Assembly: GCA_027186245.1 (NCBI GenBank)
Contig: CP114482.1
Location: 18,309,209 to 18,373,208 of the forward strand
Source of the DNA: Coriaria nepalensis
Lineage: Eukaryota > Streptophyta > Magnoliopsida > Cucurbitales > Coriariaceae
DNA: 64,000 nt
Direction of reading: 5' to 3'
Positions 37,241-51,904 of this stretch are shown piece after piece. Every line of letters begins with the position of its first letter. The stretch's first letter is position 1. Position numbers and translations under genes: made by a program. A model generated the notes under the pieces. It saw only the letters and a program-made list of their open reading frames with translations. It was not told the DNA's origin and ran no database searches.

Positions 37241-39672
37241 CTAATTCATTTGAAACCAATTCGAACGAATTCTATTTTTGCACTTCAAACACTACTTTTG
37301 TGAATCACTTGTTAATGATCTTTTTCAGACAAGTATGCATTTGTTTTATGTTATATTCATGGCAATGAGTTTTTTCAAGAAACTAAATCATTTCGAACCC
37401 ATTGGAGCGAATACTATTTTCACATTTCAAACATGACATTCGCGCATAGCTTGGTTATGATTTTTTGAAGGCAAGTATGAATTTGTTTAATCTTAGAGTC
37501 ATCATCTCAATGTCTCTTTGAAAGTCGCTAATTCATTTGAAGGCAATGAAAATGAATTCTATTTTCGCACTCCGAACCCTACTTTCGTACATAACTTGCT
37601 AATGATCATTTTAGCGCAAATAGTCATATTTTTCATTTGAGATTCATGTCAATGAGTTTTTTCAAGCCACTAATTCATTTGAAAGCAATTCGAACGAATT
37701 CTATTTTTGCACTTCAAACACTACTTTTGTGAATCACTTGTTAATGATCTTTTTCAGACAAGTATGCATTTGTTTTATGTTATATTTATGGCAATGAGTT
37801 TTTTCAAGAAACTAAATTATTTCGAACCCATTGGAGCGAATACTATTTTCACATTTCAAACATCACATTCGCGCATAGCTTGGTTATGATTTTTTGAAGG
37901 CAAGTATGAATTTGTTTAATCTTAGTGTCATCATCTCAATGTCCCTTTAAAAGTCACTAATTCATTTGGAAGCAATTAAAATGAATTCTATTTTCGCACT
38001 CCGAACCCTACTTTCGTACATAACTTGCTAAGGATCATTTTAGCGCAAGTTGTCATATTTTTCATTTGAGATTCATGTCAATGAGTTTTTTCAACTCAAT
38101 AATTCATTTGAAACCAATTCGAACGAATTCTATTTTTGCACTTCAAACACTACTTTTGTGAATCACTTGTTAATGATCTTTTTCAGACAAGTATGCATTT
38201 GTTTTATGTTATATTGATGGCAATGAGTTTTTTCAAGAAACTAAATTATTTCGAACCCATTGGAGCGAATACTATTTTCACATTCCAAACATGACGTTCG
38301 CGCATAGCTTGGTTATGATTTTTTGAAGGCAAGTATGAATTTGTTTAATCTTAGAGTCATCATCTCAATGTCTCTTTGAAAGTCACTAATTCATTTGAAG
38401 GCAATTAAAATGAATTCTATTTTCGCACTCCGAACCCTACTTTCGTACATAACTTGCTAATGATCATTTTAGCGCAAATAGTCATATTTTTCATTTGAGA
38501 TTCATGTCAATGAGTTTTTTCAAGCCACTAATTCATTTGAAAGCAATTCGAACGAATTCTATTTTTGCACTTCAAACACTACTTTTGTGAATCAGTTGTT
38601 AATGATCTTTTTCTGACAAGTATGCATTTGTTTTATGTTATATTCATGGCAATCAGTTTTTTCAAGAAACTAAATTATTTCGAACCCATTGGAGCGAATA
38701 CAATTTTCACATTCCAAACATGACGTTCGCGCATAGCTTGGTTATGATTTTTTGAAGGCAAGTATGAATTTTTTTAATCTTAGAGTCATCATCTCAATGT
38801 CCCTTTAAAAGTCACTAATTCATTTGAAAGCAATTAAAATTAATTCTATTTTCAGACTTCGAACCCGACTTTCATACATAACTTGCTAATGATCATTTTA
38901 GCGCAAATAGTCATATTTTTCATTTGAGATTCATGTCAATGAGTTTTTTCAAGCCACTAATTCATTTGAAAGCAATTCGAACGAATTCTATTTTTGCACT
39001 TCAAACACTACTTTTGTGAATCACTTGTTAATGATCTTTTTCAGACAAGTATGCATTTGTTTTATGTTATATTCATGGCAATGAGTTTTTTCAAGAAACT
39101 AAATCATTTCGAACCCATTGGAGCGAATACTATTTTCACATTTCAAAAATGACATTCGCGCATAGCTTGGTTATGATTTTTTGAAGGCAAGTATGAATTT
39201 GTTTAATCTTAGAGTCATCATCTCAATGTCTCTTTGAAAGTCACTAATTCATTTGAAGGCAATTAAAATGAATTCTATTTTCGCACTCCGAACCCTACTT
39301 TCGTACATAACTTGCTAATGATCATTTTAGCGCAAATAGTCATATTTTTCATTTGAGATTCATGTCAATGAGTTTTTTCAAGCCACTAATTCATTTGAAA
39401 GCAATTCGAACGAATTCTATTTTTGCACTTCAAACACTACTTTTGTGAATCACTTGTTAATGATCTTTTTCAGACAAGTATGCATTTGTTTTATGTTATA
39501 TTCATGGCAATGAGTTTTTTCAAGAAACTAAATTATCTCGAACCCATTGGAACGAATACTATTTTCGCATTCCAAACATGACGTTCGCGCATAGCTTGGT
39601 TATGATTTTTTGAAGGCAAGTATGAATTTGTTTAATCTTAGAGTCATCATCTCAATGTCTCTTTGAAAGTCA
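36241..39672 (+). repeat. 3,432-bp super-repeat (8 HOR units), copy 1
   Basis: The segment recurs immediately downstream at offset 3,432 bp (8 x 429). Shared private variants are atcagttgttaatg with ctttttctgacaag (38594 and 42026), cacatttcaaaaatgacatt (about 39137 and 42569), attatctcgaacccattgga followed by acgaat (39536 and 42968), and tttttcaacccactaattc (about 36371 and 39803). The unit itself contains a 1,287-bp step plus a 2,145-bp step of the older pattern, so it was built from the 5-unit repeat and a 3-unit repeat. Confidence 0.85.
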
Positions 39673-42600
39673 CTAATTCATTTGAAGGCAATGAAAATGA
39701 ATTCTATTTTCGCACTCCGAACCCTACTTTCGTACATAACTTGCTAATGATCATTTTAGCGCAAATAGTCATATTTTTCATTTGAGATTCATGTCAATGA
39801 GTTTTTTCAACCCACTAATTCATTTGAAAGCAATTCGAACGAATTCTATTTTTGCACTTCAAACACTACTTTTGTGAATCACTTGTTAATGATCTTTTTC
39901 AGACAAGTATGCATTTGTTTTATGTTATATTTATGGCAATGAGTTTTTTCAAGAAACTAAATTATTTCGAACCCATTGGAGCGAATACTATTTTCACATT
40001 TCAAACATCACATTCGCGCATAGCTTGGTTATGATTTTTTGAAGGCAAGTATGAATTTGTTTAATCTTAGTGTCATCATCTCAATGTCCCTTTAAAAGTC
40101 ACTAATTCATTTGGAAGCAATTAAAATGAATTCTATTTTCGCACTCCGAACCCTACTTTCGTACATAACTTGCTAAGGATCATTTTAGCGCAAGTTGTCA
40201 TATTTTTCATTTGAGATTCATGTCAATGAGTTTTTTCAACTCAATAATTCATTTGAAACCAATTCGAACGAATTCTATTTTTGCACTTCAAACACTACTT
40301 TTGTGAATCACTTGTTAATGATCTTTTTCAGACAAGTATGCATTTGTTTTATGTTATATTGATGGCAATGAGTTTTTTCAAGAAACTAAATTATTTCGAA
40401 CCCATTGGAGCGAATACTATTTTCACATTCCAAACATGACGTTCGCGCATAGCTTGGTTATGATTTTTTGAAGGCAAGTATGAATTTGTTTAATCTTAGA
40501 GTCATCATCTCAATGTCTCTTTGAAAGTCACTAATTCATTTGAAGGCAATTAAAATGAATTCTATTTTCGCACTCCGAACCCTACTTTCGTACATAACTT
40601 GCTAATGATCATTTTAGCGCAAATAGTCATATTTTTCATTTGAGATTCATGTCAATGAGTTTTTTCAAGCCACTAATTCATTTGAAACCAATTCGAACGA
40701 ATTCTATTTTTGCACTTCAAACACTACTTTTGTGAATCACTTGTTAATGATCTTTTTCAGACAAGTATGCATTTGTTTTATGTTATATTCATGGCAATGA
40801 GTTTTTTCAAGAAACTAAATCATTTCGAACCCATTGGAGCGAATACTATTTTCACATTTCAAACATGACATTCGCGCATAGCTTGGTTATGATTTTTTGA
40901 AGGCAAGTATGAATTTGTTTAATCTTAGAGTCATCATCTCAATGTCTCTTTGAAAGTCGCTAATTCATTTGAAGGCAATGAAAATGAATTCTATTTTCGC
41001 ACTCCGAACCCTACTTTCGTACATAACTTGCTAATGATCATTTTAGCGCAAATAGTCATATTTTTCATTTGAGATTCATGTCAATGAGTTTTTTCAAGCC
41101 ACTAATTCATTTGAAAGCAATTCGAACGAATTCTATTTTTGCACTTCAAACACTACTTTTGTGAATCACTTGTTAATGATCTTTTTCAGACAAGTATGCA
41201 TTTGTTTTATGTTATATTTATGGCAATGAGTTTTTTCAAGAAACTAAATTATTTCGAACCCATTGGAGCGAATACTATTTTCACATTTCAAACATCACAT
41301 TCGCGCATAGCTTGGTTATGATTTTTTGAAGGCAAGTATGAATTTGTTTAATCTTAGTGTCATCATCTCAATGTCCCTTTAAAAGTCACTAATTCATTTG
41401 GAAGCAATTAAAATGAATTCTATTTTCGCACTCCGAACCCTACTTTCGTACATAACTTGCTAAGGATCATTTTAGCGCAAGTTGTCATATTTTTCATTTG
41501 AGATTCATGTCAATGAGTTTTTTCAACTCAATAATTCATTTGAAACCAATTCGAACGAATTCTATTTTTGCACTTCAAACACTACTTTTGTGAATCACTT
41601 GTTAATGATCTTTTTCAGACAAGTATGCATTTGTTTTATGTTATATTGATGGCAATGAGTTTTTTCAAGAAACTAAATTATTTCGAACCCATTGGAGCGA
41701 ATACTATTTTCACATTCCAAACATGACGTTCGCGCATAGCTTGGTTATGATTTTTTGAAGGCAAGTATGAATTTGTTTAATCTTAGAGTCATCATCTCAA
41801 TGTCTCTTTGAAAGTCACTAATTCATTTGAAGGCAATTAAAATGAATTCTATTTTCGCACTCCGAACCCTACTTTCGTACATAACTTGCTAATGATCATT
41901 TTAGCGCAAATAGTCATATTTTTCATTTGAGATTCATGTCAATGAGTTTTTTCAAGCCACTAATTCATTTGAAAGCAATTCGAACGAATTCTATTTTTGC
42001 ACTTCAAACACTACTTTTGTGAATCAGTTGTTAATGATCTTTTTCTGACAAGTATGCATTTGTTTTATGTTATATTCATGGCAATCAGTTTTTTCAAGAA
42101 ACTAAATTATTTCGAACCCATTGGAGCGAATACAATTTTCACATTCCAAACATGACGTTCGCGCATAGCTTGGTTATGATTTTTTGAAGGCAAGTATGAA
42201 TTTTTTTAATCTTAGAGTCATCATCTCAATGTCCCTTTAAAAGTCACTAATTCATTTGAAAGCAATTAAAATTAATTCTATTTTCAGACTTCGAACCCGA
42301 CTTTCATACATAACTTGCTAATGATCATTTTAGCGCAAATAGTCATATTTTTCATCTGAGATTCATGTCAATGAGTTTTTTCAAGCCACTAATTCATTTG
42401 AAAGCAATTCGAACGAATTCTATTTTTGCACTTCAAACACTACTTTTGTGAATCACTTGTTAATGATCTTTTTCAGACAAGTATGCATTTGTTTTATGTT
42501 ATATTCATGGCAATGAGTTTTTTCAAGAAACTAAATCATTTCGAACCCATTGGAGCGAATACTATTTTCACATTTCAAAAATGACATTCGCGCATAGCTT

Positions 42601-43110
42601 GGTTATGATTTTTTGAAGGCAAGTATGAATTTGTTTAATCTTAGAGTCATCATCTCAATGTCTCTTTGAAAGTCACTAATTCATTTGAAGGCAATTAAAA
42701 TGAATTCTATTTTCGCACTCCGAACCCTACTTTCGTACATAACTTGCTAATGATCATTTTAGCGCAAATAGTCATATTTTTCATTTGAGATTCATGTCAA
42801 TGAGTTTTTTCAAGCCACTAATTCATTTGAAAGCAATTCGAACGAATTCTATTTTTGCACTTCAAACACTACTTTTGTGAATCACTTGTTAATGATCTTT
42901 TTCAGACAAGTATGCATTTGTTTTATGTTATATTCATGGCAATGAGTTTTTTCAAGAAACTAAATTATCTCGAACCCATTGGAACGAATACTATTTTCGC
43001 ATTCCAAACATGACGTTCGCGCATAGCTTGGTTATGATTTTTTGAAGGCAAGTATGAATTTGTTTAATCTTAGAGTCATCATCTCAATGTCTCTTTGAAA
43101 GTCACTAATT
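39673..43110 (+). repeat. 3,432-bp super-repeat, copy 2
   Basis: Collinear with copy 1 to about 43110, where gaagtcaattaaaatg replaces gaaggcaatgaaaatg. I noticed few differences, for example ttcatctgag at about 42352 where copy 1 has ttcatttgag. Copy 2 directly abuts copy 1, consistent with a single tandem duplication by unequal exchange. Confidence 0.85.
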
Positions 43111-46100
43111 CATTTGAAGTCAATTAAAATGAATTCTATTTTCGCACTCCGAACCCTACTTTCGTACATAACTTGCTAATGATCATTTTAGCGCAAATAG
43201 TCATATTTTTCATTTGAGATTCATGTCAATGATTTTTTTCAACCCACTAATTCATTTGAAAGCAATTCGAACGAATTCTATTTTTGCACTTCAAACACTA
43301 CTTTTGTGAATCACTTGTTAATGATCTTTTTCAGACAAGTATGCATTTGTTTTATGTTATATTCATGGCAATGAGTTTTTTCAAGAAACTAAATTATTTC
43401 GAACGCATTGGAGCGAATACTATTTTCGCATTTCAAACATGACATTTGCGCATAGCTTGGTTATGATTTTTTGAAGGCAAGTATGAATTTTTTTAATCTT
43501 AGAGTCATCATCTCAATGTCCCTTTAAAAGTCACTAATTCATTTGAAAGCAATTAAAATTAATTTTATTTTCGGACTTCGAACCCGACTTTCATACATAA
43601 CTTGCTAATGATCATTTTAGCGCAAGTAGTCATATTTTTCATTTGAGATTCATGTCAATGAGTTTTTTCAAGCCACTAATTCATTTGAAAGCAATTCGAA
43701 CGAATTCTATTTTTGCACTTCAAACACTACTTTTGTGAATCACCTGTTAATGATCTTTTTCAGACAAGTATGCATTTGTTTTATGTTATATTCATGGCAA
43801 TAAGTTTTTTCAAGAAACTAAATTATTTCGAACCCATTGGAGCGAATACTATTTTCACATTTCAAACATGACATTCGCGCATAGCTAGGTTATGATTTTT
43901 TGAAGGCAAGTATGAATTTGTTTAATCTTAGAGTCATCATCTCAATGTCTCTTTGAAAGTCACTAATTCATTTGAAGGCAATTAAAATGAATTCTATTTT
44001 CGCACTCCGAACCCTACTTTCGTACATAACTTGCTAATGATCATTTTAGCGCAAATAGTCATATTTTTCATTTGAGATTCATGTCAATGAGTTTTTTCAA
44101 GCCACTAATTCATTTGAAAGCAATTAGAACGAATTCTATTTTTGCACTTCAAACACTACTTTTGTGAATCACTTGTTAATGATCTTTTTCAGACAAGTAT
44201 GCATTTGTTTTATGTTATATTCATGGCAATAAGTTTTTTCAAGAAACTAAATTATCTCGAACCCATTGGAGCGAATACTATTTTCACATTTCAAACATGA
44301 CATTCGCGCATAGCTTGGTTATGATTTTTTGAAGGTAAGTATGAATTTGTTTAATCTTAGAGTCATCATCTCCATGTCCCTTTAAAAGTCACTAATTCAT
44401 TTGAAAGCAATTAAAATTAATTTTATTTTCGGACTTCGAACCCGACTTTCATACATAACTTGCTAATGATCATTTTAGCGCAAGTAGTCATATTTTTCAT
44501 TTGAGATTCATGTCAATGAGTTTTTTCAAGCCACTAATTCATTTGAAAGCAATTCGAACGAATTCTATTTTTGCACTTCAAACACTACTTTTGTGAATCA
44601 CTTGTTAATGATCTTTTTCAGACAAGTATGCATTTGTTTTATGTTATATTCATGGCAATAAGTTTTTTCAAGAAACTAAATTATCTCGAACCCATTGGAG
44701 CGAATACTATTTTCACATTTCAAACATGACATTCGCGCATAGCTTGGTTATGATTTTTTGAAGGCAAGTATGAATTTGTTTAATCTTAGAGTCATCATCT
44801 CAATGTCTCTTTGAAAGTCACTAATTCATTTGAAGGCAATTAAAATGAATTCTATTTTCGCACTCCGAACCCTACTTTCGTACATAACTTGCTAATGATC
44901 ATTTTAGCGCAAATAGTCAGATTTTTCATTTGAGATTCATGTCAATGAGTTTTTTCAACCCACTAATTCATTTGAAAGCAATTCGAACGAATTCTATTTT
45001 TGCACTTCAAACACTACTTTTGTGAATCACTTGTTAATGATCTTTTTAAGGCAAGTATGCATTTGTTTTATGTTATATTCATGGCAATCAGTTTTTTCAA
45101 GAAACTAAATTATTTCGAACCCATTGGAACGAATACTATTTTCGCATTCCAAACATGACGTTCGCGCATAGCTTGGTTATGATTTTTTGAAGGCAAGTAT
45201 GAATTTTTTTAATCTTAGAGTCATCATCTCAATGTCCCTTTAAAAGTCACTAATTCATTTGAAAGCAATTAAAATTAATTCTATTTTCAGACTTCGAACC
45301 CGACTTTCATACATAACTTGCTAATGATCATTTTAGCGCAAATAGTCATATTTTTCATTTGAGATTCATGTCAATGAGTTTTTTCAAGCCACTAATTCAT
45401 TTGAAAGCAATTCGAACGAATTCTATTTTTGCACTTCAAACACTACTTTTGTGAATCACTTGTTAATGATCTTTTTCAGACAAGTATGCATTTGTTTTAT
45501 GTTATATTCATGGCGATGAGTTTTTTCAAGAAACTAAATTATTTCGAACCCATTGGAGCGAATACTATTTTCGCATTTCAAACATGACGTTCGCGCATAG
45601 CTTGGTTATGATTTTTTGAAGGCAAGTATGAATTTGTTTAATCTTAGAGTCATCATCTCAATGTCCCTTTAAAAGTCACTAATTCATTTGAAAGCAATTA
45701 AAATTAATTTTATTTTCGGACTTCGAACCCGACTTTCATACATAACTTGCTAATGATCATTTTAGCGCAAGTAGTCATATTTTTCATTTGAGATTCATGT
45801 CAATGAGTTTTTTCAAGCCACTAATTCATTTGAAAGCAATTCGAACGAATTCTATTTTTGCACTTCAAACACTACTTTTGTGAATCACTTGTTAATGATC
45901 TTTTTCAGACAAGTATGCATTTGTTTTATGTTATATTCATGGCAATAAGTTTTTTCAAGAAACTAAATTATCTCGAACCCATTGGAGCGAATACTATTTT
46001 CACATTTCAAGCATCACATTCGCGCATAGCTTGGTTATGATTTTTTGAAGGCAAGTATGAATTTGTTTAATCTTAGAGTCATCATCTCAATGTCTCTTTG

Positions 46101-46214
46101 AAAGTCACTAATTCATTTGAAGGCAATTAAAATGAATTCTATTTTCGCACTCCGAACCCTACTTTCGTACATAACTTGCTAATGATCATTTTAGCGCAAA
46201 TAGTCAGATTTTTC

Positions 46215-49200
46215 ATTTGAGATTCATGTCAATGAGTCTTTTCAACTCACTAATTCATTTGAAAGCAATTCGAACGAATTCTTTTTTTGCACTTCAAACA
46301 CTACTTTTGTGAATCACTTGTTAATGATCATTTTAAGACAAGTATGCATTTGTTTTATGTTATATTCATGGCGATGAGTTTTTTCAAGAAACTAAATTAT
46401 TTCGAACCCATTGGAGCGAATACTATTTTCGCATTTCAAACATGACGTTCGCGCATAGCTTGGTTATGATTTTTTGAAGGCAAGTATGAATTTGTTTAAT
46501 CTTAGAGTCATCATCTCAATGTCCCTTTAAAAGTCACTAATTCATTTGAAAGCAATTAAAATTAATTTTATTTTCGGACTTCGAACCCGACTTACGTACA
46601 TAACTTGCTAATGATCGTTTTAGCGCAAGTAGTCATACTTTTCATTTGAGATTCAAGTCAATGAGTTTTTTGAAGTCACTAATTCATTTGAAAGCAATTC
46701 GAACGAATTCTATTTTTGCACTTCAAACACTACTTTTGTGAATCACTTGCTAATGATCTTTTTAAGACAAGTATGCATTTGTTTTATGTTATATTCATGG
46801 CAATGAGTTTTTTCAAGAAACTAAATTATTTCGAACCCATTGGAGCGAATACTATTTTCACATTTCAAGCATCACATTCGCGCATAGCTTGGTTATGATT
46901 TTTTGAAGGCAAGTATGAATTTGTTTAATCTTAGAGTCATCATCTCAATGTCTCTTTGAAAGTCACTAATTCATTTGAAGGCAATTAAAATGAATTCTAT
47001 TTTCGCACTCCGAACCCTACTTTCGTACATAACTTGCTAATGATCATTTTAGCGCAAATAGTCAGATTTTTCATTTGAGATTCATGTCAATGAGTTTTTT
47101 CAACCCACTAATTCATTTGAAAGCAATTCGAACGAATTCTATTTTTGCACTTCAAACACTACTTTTGTGAATCACTTGTTAATGATCTTTTTAAGGCAAG
47201 TATGCATTTGTTTTATGTTATATTCATGGCAATCAGTTTTTTCAAGAAACTAAATTATTTCGAACCCATTGGAACGAATACTATTTTCGCATTCCAAACA
47301 TGACGTTCGCGCATAGCTTTGTTATGATTTTTTGAAGGCAAGTATGAATTTTTTTAATCTTAGAGTCATCATCTCAATGTCCCTTTAAAAGTCACTAATT
47401 CATTTGAAAGCAATTAAAATTAATTCTATTTTCAGACTTCGAACCCGACTTTCATACATAACTTGCTAATGATCATTTTAGCGCAAGTAGTCATATTTTT
47501 CATTTGAGATTCATGTCAATGAGTTTTTTCAAGCCACTAATTCATTTGAAAGCAATTCGAACGAATTCTATTTTTGCACTTCAAACACTACTTTTGTGAA
47601 TCACTTGTTAATGATCTTTTTCAGACAAGTATGCATTTGTTTTATGTTATATTCATGGCAATAAGTTTTTTCAAGAAACTAAATTATCTCGAACCCATTG
47701 GAGCGAATACTATTTTCACATTTCAAACATGACATTCGCGCATAGCTTGGTTATGATTTTTTGAAGGCAAGTATGAATTTGTTTAATCTTAGAGTCATCA
47801 TCTCAATGTCTCTTTGAAAGTCACTAATTCATTTGAAGGCAATTAAAATGAATTCTATTTTCGCACTCCGAACCCTACTTTCGTACATAACTTGCTAATG
47901 ATCATTTTAGCGCAAATAGTCAGATTTTTCATTTGAGATTCATGTCAATGAGTTTTTTCAACCCACTAATTCATTTGAAAGCAATTCGAACGAATTCTAT
48001 TTTTGCACTTCAAACACTACTTTTGTGAATCACTTGTTAATGATCTTTTTAAGGCAAGTATGCATTTGTTTTATGTTATATTCATGGCAATCAGTTTTTT
48101 CAAGAAACTAAATTATTTCGAACCCATTGGAACGAATACTATTTTCGCATTCCAAACATGACGTTCGCGCATAGCTTGGTTATGATTTTTTGAAGGCAAG
48201 TATGAATTTGTTTAATCTTAGAGTCATCATCTCAATGTCTCTTTGAAAGTCACTAATTCATTTGAAGGCAATTAAAATGAATTCTATTTTCGCACTCCGA
48301 ACCCTACTTTCGTACATAACTTGCTAATGATCATTTTAGCGCAAATAGTCATATTTTTCGTTTGAGATTCATGTCAATGAGTCTTTTCAACTCACTAATT
48401 CATTTGAAAGCAATTCGAACGAATTCTTTTTTTGCACTTCAAACACTACTTTTGTGAATCACTTGTTAATGATCATTTTAAGACAAGTATGCATTTGTTT
48501 TATGTTATATTCATGGCGATGAGTTTTTTCAAGAAACTAAATTATTTCGAACCCATTGGAGCGAATACTATTTTCGCATTTCAAACATGACGTTCGCGCA
48601 TAGCTTGGTTATGATTTTTTGAAGGCAAGTATGAATTTGTTTAATCTTAGAGTCATCATCTCAATGTCCCTTTAAAAGTCACTAATTCATTTGAAAGCAA
48701 TTAAAATTAATTTTATTTTCGGACTTCGAACCCGACTTACGTACATAACTTGCTAATGATCGTTTTAGCGCAAGTAGTCATACTTTTCATTTGAGATTCA
48801 AGTCAATGAGTTTTTTGAAGTCACTAATTCATTTGAAAGCAATTCGAACGAATTCTATTTTTGCACTTCAAACACTACTTTTGTGAATCACTTGCTAATG
48901 ATCTTTTTAAGACAAGTATGCATTTGTTTTATGTTATATTCATGGCAATGAGTTTTTTCAAGAAACTAAATTATTTCGAACCCATTGGAGCGAATACTAT
49001 TTTCACATTTCAAGCATCACATTCGCGCATAGCTTGGTTATGATTTTTTGAAGGCAAGTATGAATTTGTTTAATCTTAGAGTCATCATCTCAATGTCTCT
49101 TTGAAAGTCACTAATTCATTTGAAGGCAATTAAAATGAATTCTATTTTCGCACTCCGAACCCTACTTTCGTACATAACTTGCTAATGATCATTTTAGCGC

Positions 49201-49630
49201 AAATAGTCAGATTTTTCATTTGAGATTCATGTCAATGAGTTTTTTCAACCCACTAATTCATTTGAAAGCAATTCGAACGAATTCTATTTTTGCACTTCAA
49301 ACACTACTTTTGTGAATCACTTGTTAATGATCTTTTTAAGGCAAGTATGCATTTGTTTTATGTTATATTCATGGCAATCAGTTTTTTCAAGAAACTAAAT
49401 TATTTCGAACCCATTGGAACGAATACTATTTTCGCATTCCAAACATGACGTTCGCGCATAGCTTTGTTATGATTTTTTGAAGGCAAGTATGAATTTTTTT
49501 AATCTTAGAGTCATCATCTCAATGTCCCTTTAAAAGTCACTAATTCATTTGAAAGCAATTAAAATTAATTCTATTTTCAGACTTCGAACCCGACTTTCAT
49601 ACATAACTTGCTAATGATCATTTTAGCGCA
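46215..49630 (+). repeat. Second 2,145-bp tandem repeat, ~1.6 copies
   Basis: Private variants again sit 2,145 bp apart: gaattctttttttgcac (46276 and 48421), gagattcaagtcaatgag (about 46648 and 48793), atttcaagcatcacattcg (46865 and 49010) and tagctttgttatg (about 47314 and 49459). The left edge is set by agtcagatttttcatttg versus agtcatatttttcgtttg, and the right edge by gcgcaagtag (47487) versus gcgcaaatag (49632). The composition of units differs from the 31-37 kb repeat, so the same 5-unit length arose twice. Confidence 0.82.
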
Positions 49631-51904
49631 AATAGTCATATTTTTCATTTGAGATTCATGTCAATGAGTTTTTTCAAGCCACTAATTCATTTGAAAGCAA
49701 TTCGAACGAATTCTATTTTTGCACTTCAAACACTACTTTTGTGAATCACTTGTTAATGATCTTTTTCAGACAAGTATGCATTTGTTTTATGTTATATTCA
49801 TGGCAATGAGTTTTTTCAAGAAACTAAATTATTTCGAACCCATTGGAGCGAATACTATTTTCACATTTCAAGCATCACATTCGCGCATAGCTTGGTTATG
49901 ATTTTTTGAAGGCAAGTATGAATTTGTTTAATCTTAGAGTCATCATCTCAATGTCTCTTTGAAAGTCACTAATTCATTTGAAGGCAATTAAAATGAATTC
50001 TATTTTCGCACTCCGAACCCTACTTTCGTACATAACTTGCTAATGATCATTTTAGCGCAAATAGTCATATTTTTCGTTTGAGATTCATGTCAATGAGTCT
50101 TTTCAACTCACTAATTCATTTGAAAGCAATTCGAACGAATTCTTTTTTTGCACTTCAAACACTACTTTTGTGAATCACTTGTTAATGATCTTTTTAAGAC
50201 AAGTATGCATTTGTTTTATGTTATATTCATGGCAATGAGTTTTTTCAAGAAACTAAATTATTTCGAACCCATTGGAGCGAATACTATTTTCGCATTTCAA
50301 ACATGACGTTCGCGCATAGCTTGGTTATGATTTTTTGAAGGCAAGTATGAATTTGTTTAATCTTAGAGTCATCATCTCAATGTCCCTTTAAAAGTCACTA
50401 ATTCATTTGAAAGCAATTAAAATTAATTTTATTTTCGGACTTCGAACCCGACTTACGTACATAACTTGCTAATGATCGTTTTAGCGCAAGTAGTCATACT
50501 TTTCATTTGAGATTCAAGTCAATGAGTTTTTTGAAGTCACTAATTCATTTGAAAGCAATTCGAACGAATTCTATTTTTGCACTTCAAACACTACTTTTGT
50601 GAATCACTTGCTAATGATCTTTTTAAGACAAGTATGCATTTGTTTTATGTTATATTCATGGCAATGAGTTTTTTCAAGAAACTAAATTATTTGGAACCCA
50701 TTGGAGCGAATGCAATTTTCGCATTTCAAACATCACTTTCGTGCATAGCTTGGTTATGATTTTTTGAAGGCAAGTATGAATTTGTTTAATCTTAGAGTCA
50801 TCATCTCAATGTCTCTTTGAAAGCCACTAATTCATTTGAAAGCAATTAAAATGAATTCTATTTTCGCACCTCGAACCCGACTTTCGTACATAACTTGCTA
50901 ATGATCATTTTAGGGCAAGTAGTCATTTGTTTCTTTTGAGATTCATGTCAATGAGTCTTTTCAAGTCACTAATTCATTTGAAAGCAATTCGAACGAATTC
51001 TATTTTTGCACTTCAAACACTACTTTTGTGAATCACTTGTTAATGATCTTTTTAAGACAAGTATGTATTTGTTTTATGTTATATTCATGGCAATGAGTTT
51101 TTTCAAGAAACTAAATTATTTGGAACCCATTGGAGCGAATACTATTTTCGCATTTCAAACATGACGTTCGCGCAGAGCTTAGTTATGATTTTTTGAAGGC
51201 AAGTATGAATTTGTTTAATCTTAGAGTCATCATCTCAATGTCCCTTTAAAAGTCACTAATTCATTTGAAAGCAATTAAGATTAATTCTATTTTCGGACTT
51301 CGAACCCGACTTTCATACATAACTTGCTAATGATCGTTTTAGCCCAAGTAGTCATATTTTTCATTTGAGATTCATGTCAATGAGTTTTTTGAAGTCACTA
51401 ATTCATTTGAAAGCAATTCGAACGAATTCTATTTTCGCACTTCAAACACTACTTTTGTGAATCACTTGCTAATGATCTTTTTAAGACAAGTATGCATTTG
51501 TTTTATGTTATATTCATGGCAATGAGTTTTTTCAAGAAACTAAATTATTTGGAACCCATTCGAGAGAATACTATTTTCGCATTTCAAACATGACGTTCGC
51601 GCATAGCTTGGTTATGATTTTTTGAAGGCAAGTATGAATTTGTTTAATCTTAGAGTCATGATCTCAATGTCCCTTTAAAAGTCACTAATTCATTTGAAAG
51701 CAATTAAAATTAATTCTATTTTCGGACTTCGAACCCGACTTACGTACATAACTTGCTAATGATCGTTTTAGCGCAAGTAGTCATACTTTTCATTTGAGAT
51801 TCATGTCAATGAGTTTTTTGAAGTCACTAATTCATTTGAAAGCAATTCGAACGAATTCTATTTTTACACTTCAAACACTACTTTTGTGAATCACTTGGTA
51901 ATGA

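Larger units (their letters stand above)
22930..50690 (+). repeat. Subfamily 2, central homogenised field
   Basis: About 65 units, almost all exactly 429 bp. Two A flavours alternate: cgcactccgaaccctac with tgaaggcaattaaaatgaat, and cagacttcgaacccgac with aaagcaattaaaattaattc. B|C usually reads ctttttcagacaag. From about 25457 to 26460 the early flavour reappears (ttcggacgtcgaaccc, and a 427-bp unit with accaagtag at about 25603), so the field is a mosaic. The ordering of flavours creates the longer super-repeats listed separately. Confidence 0.82.

Noticed and set aside
31190..43110. Meaning in the 3-, 5- and 8-unit super-repeat series
   Set aside because: The numbers look like a series, but 8 arises simply because the 3,432-bp unit contains one 5-unit and one 3-unit step. 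No further significance is supported.
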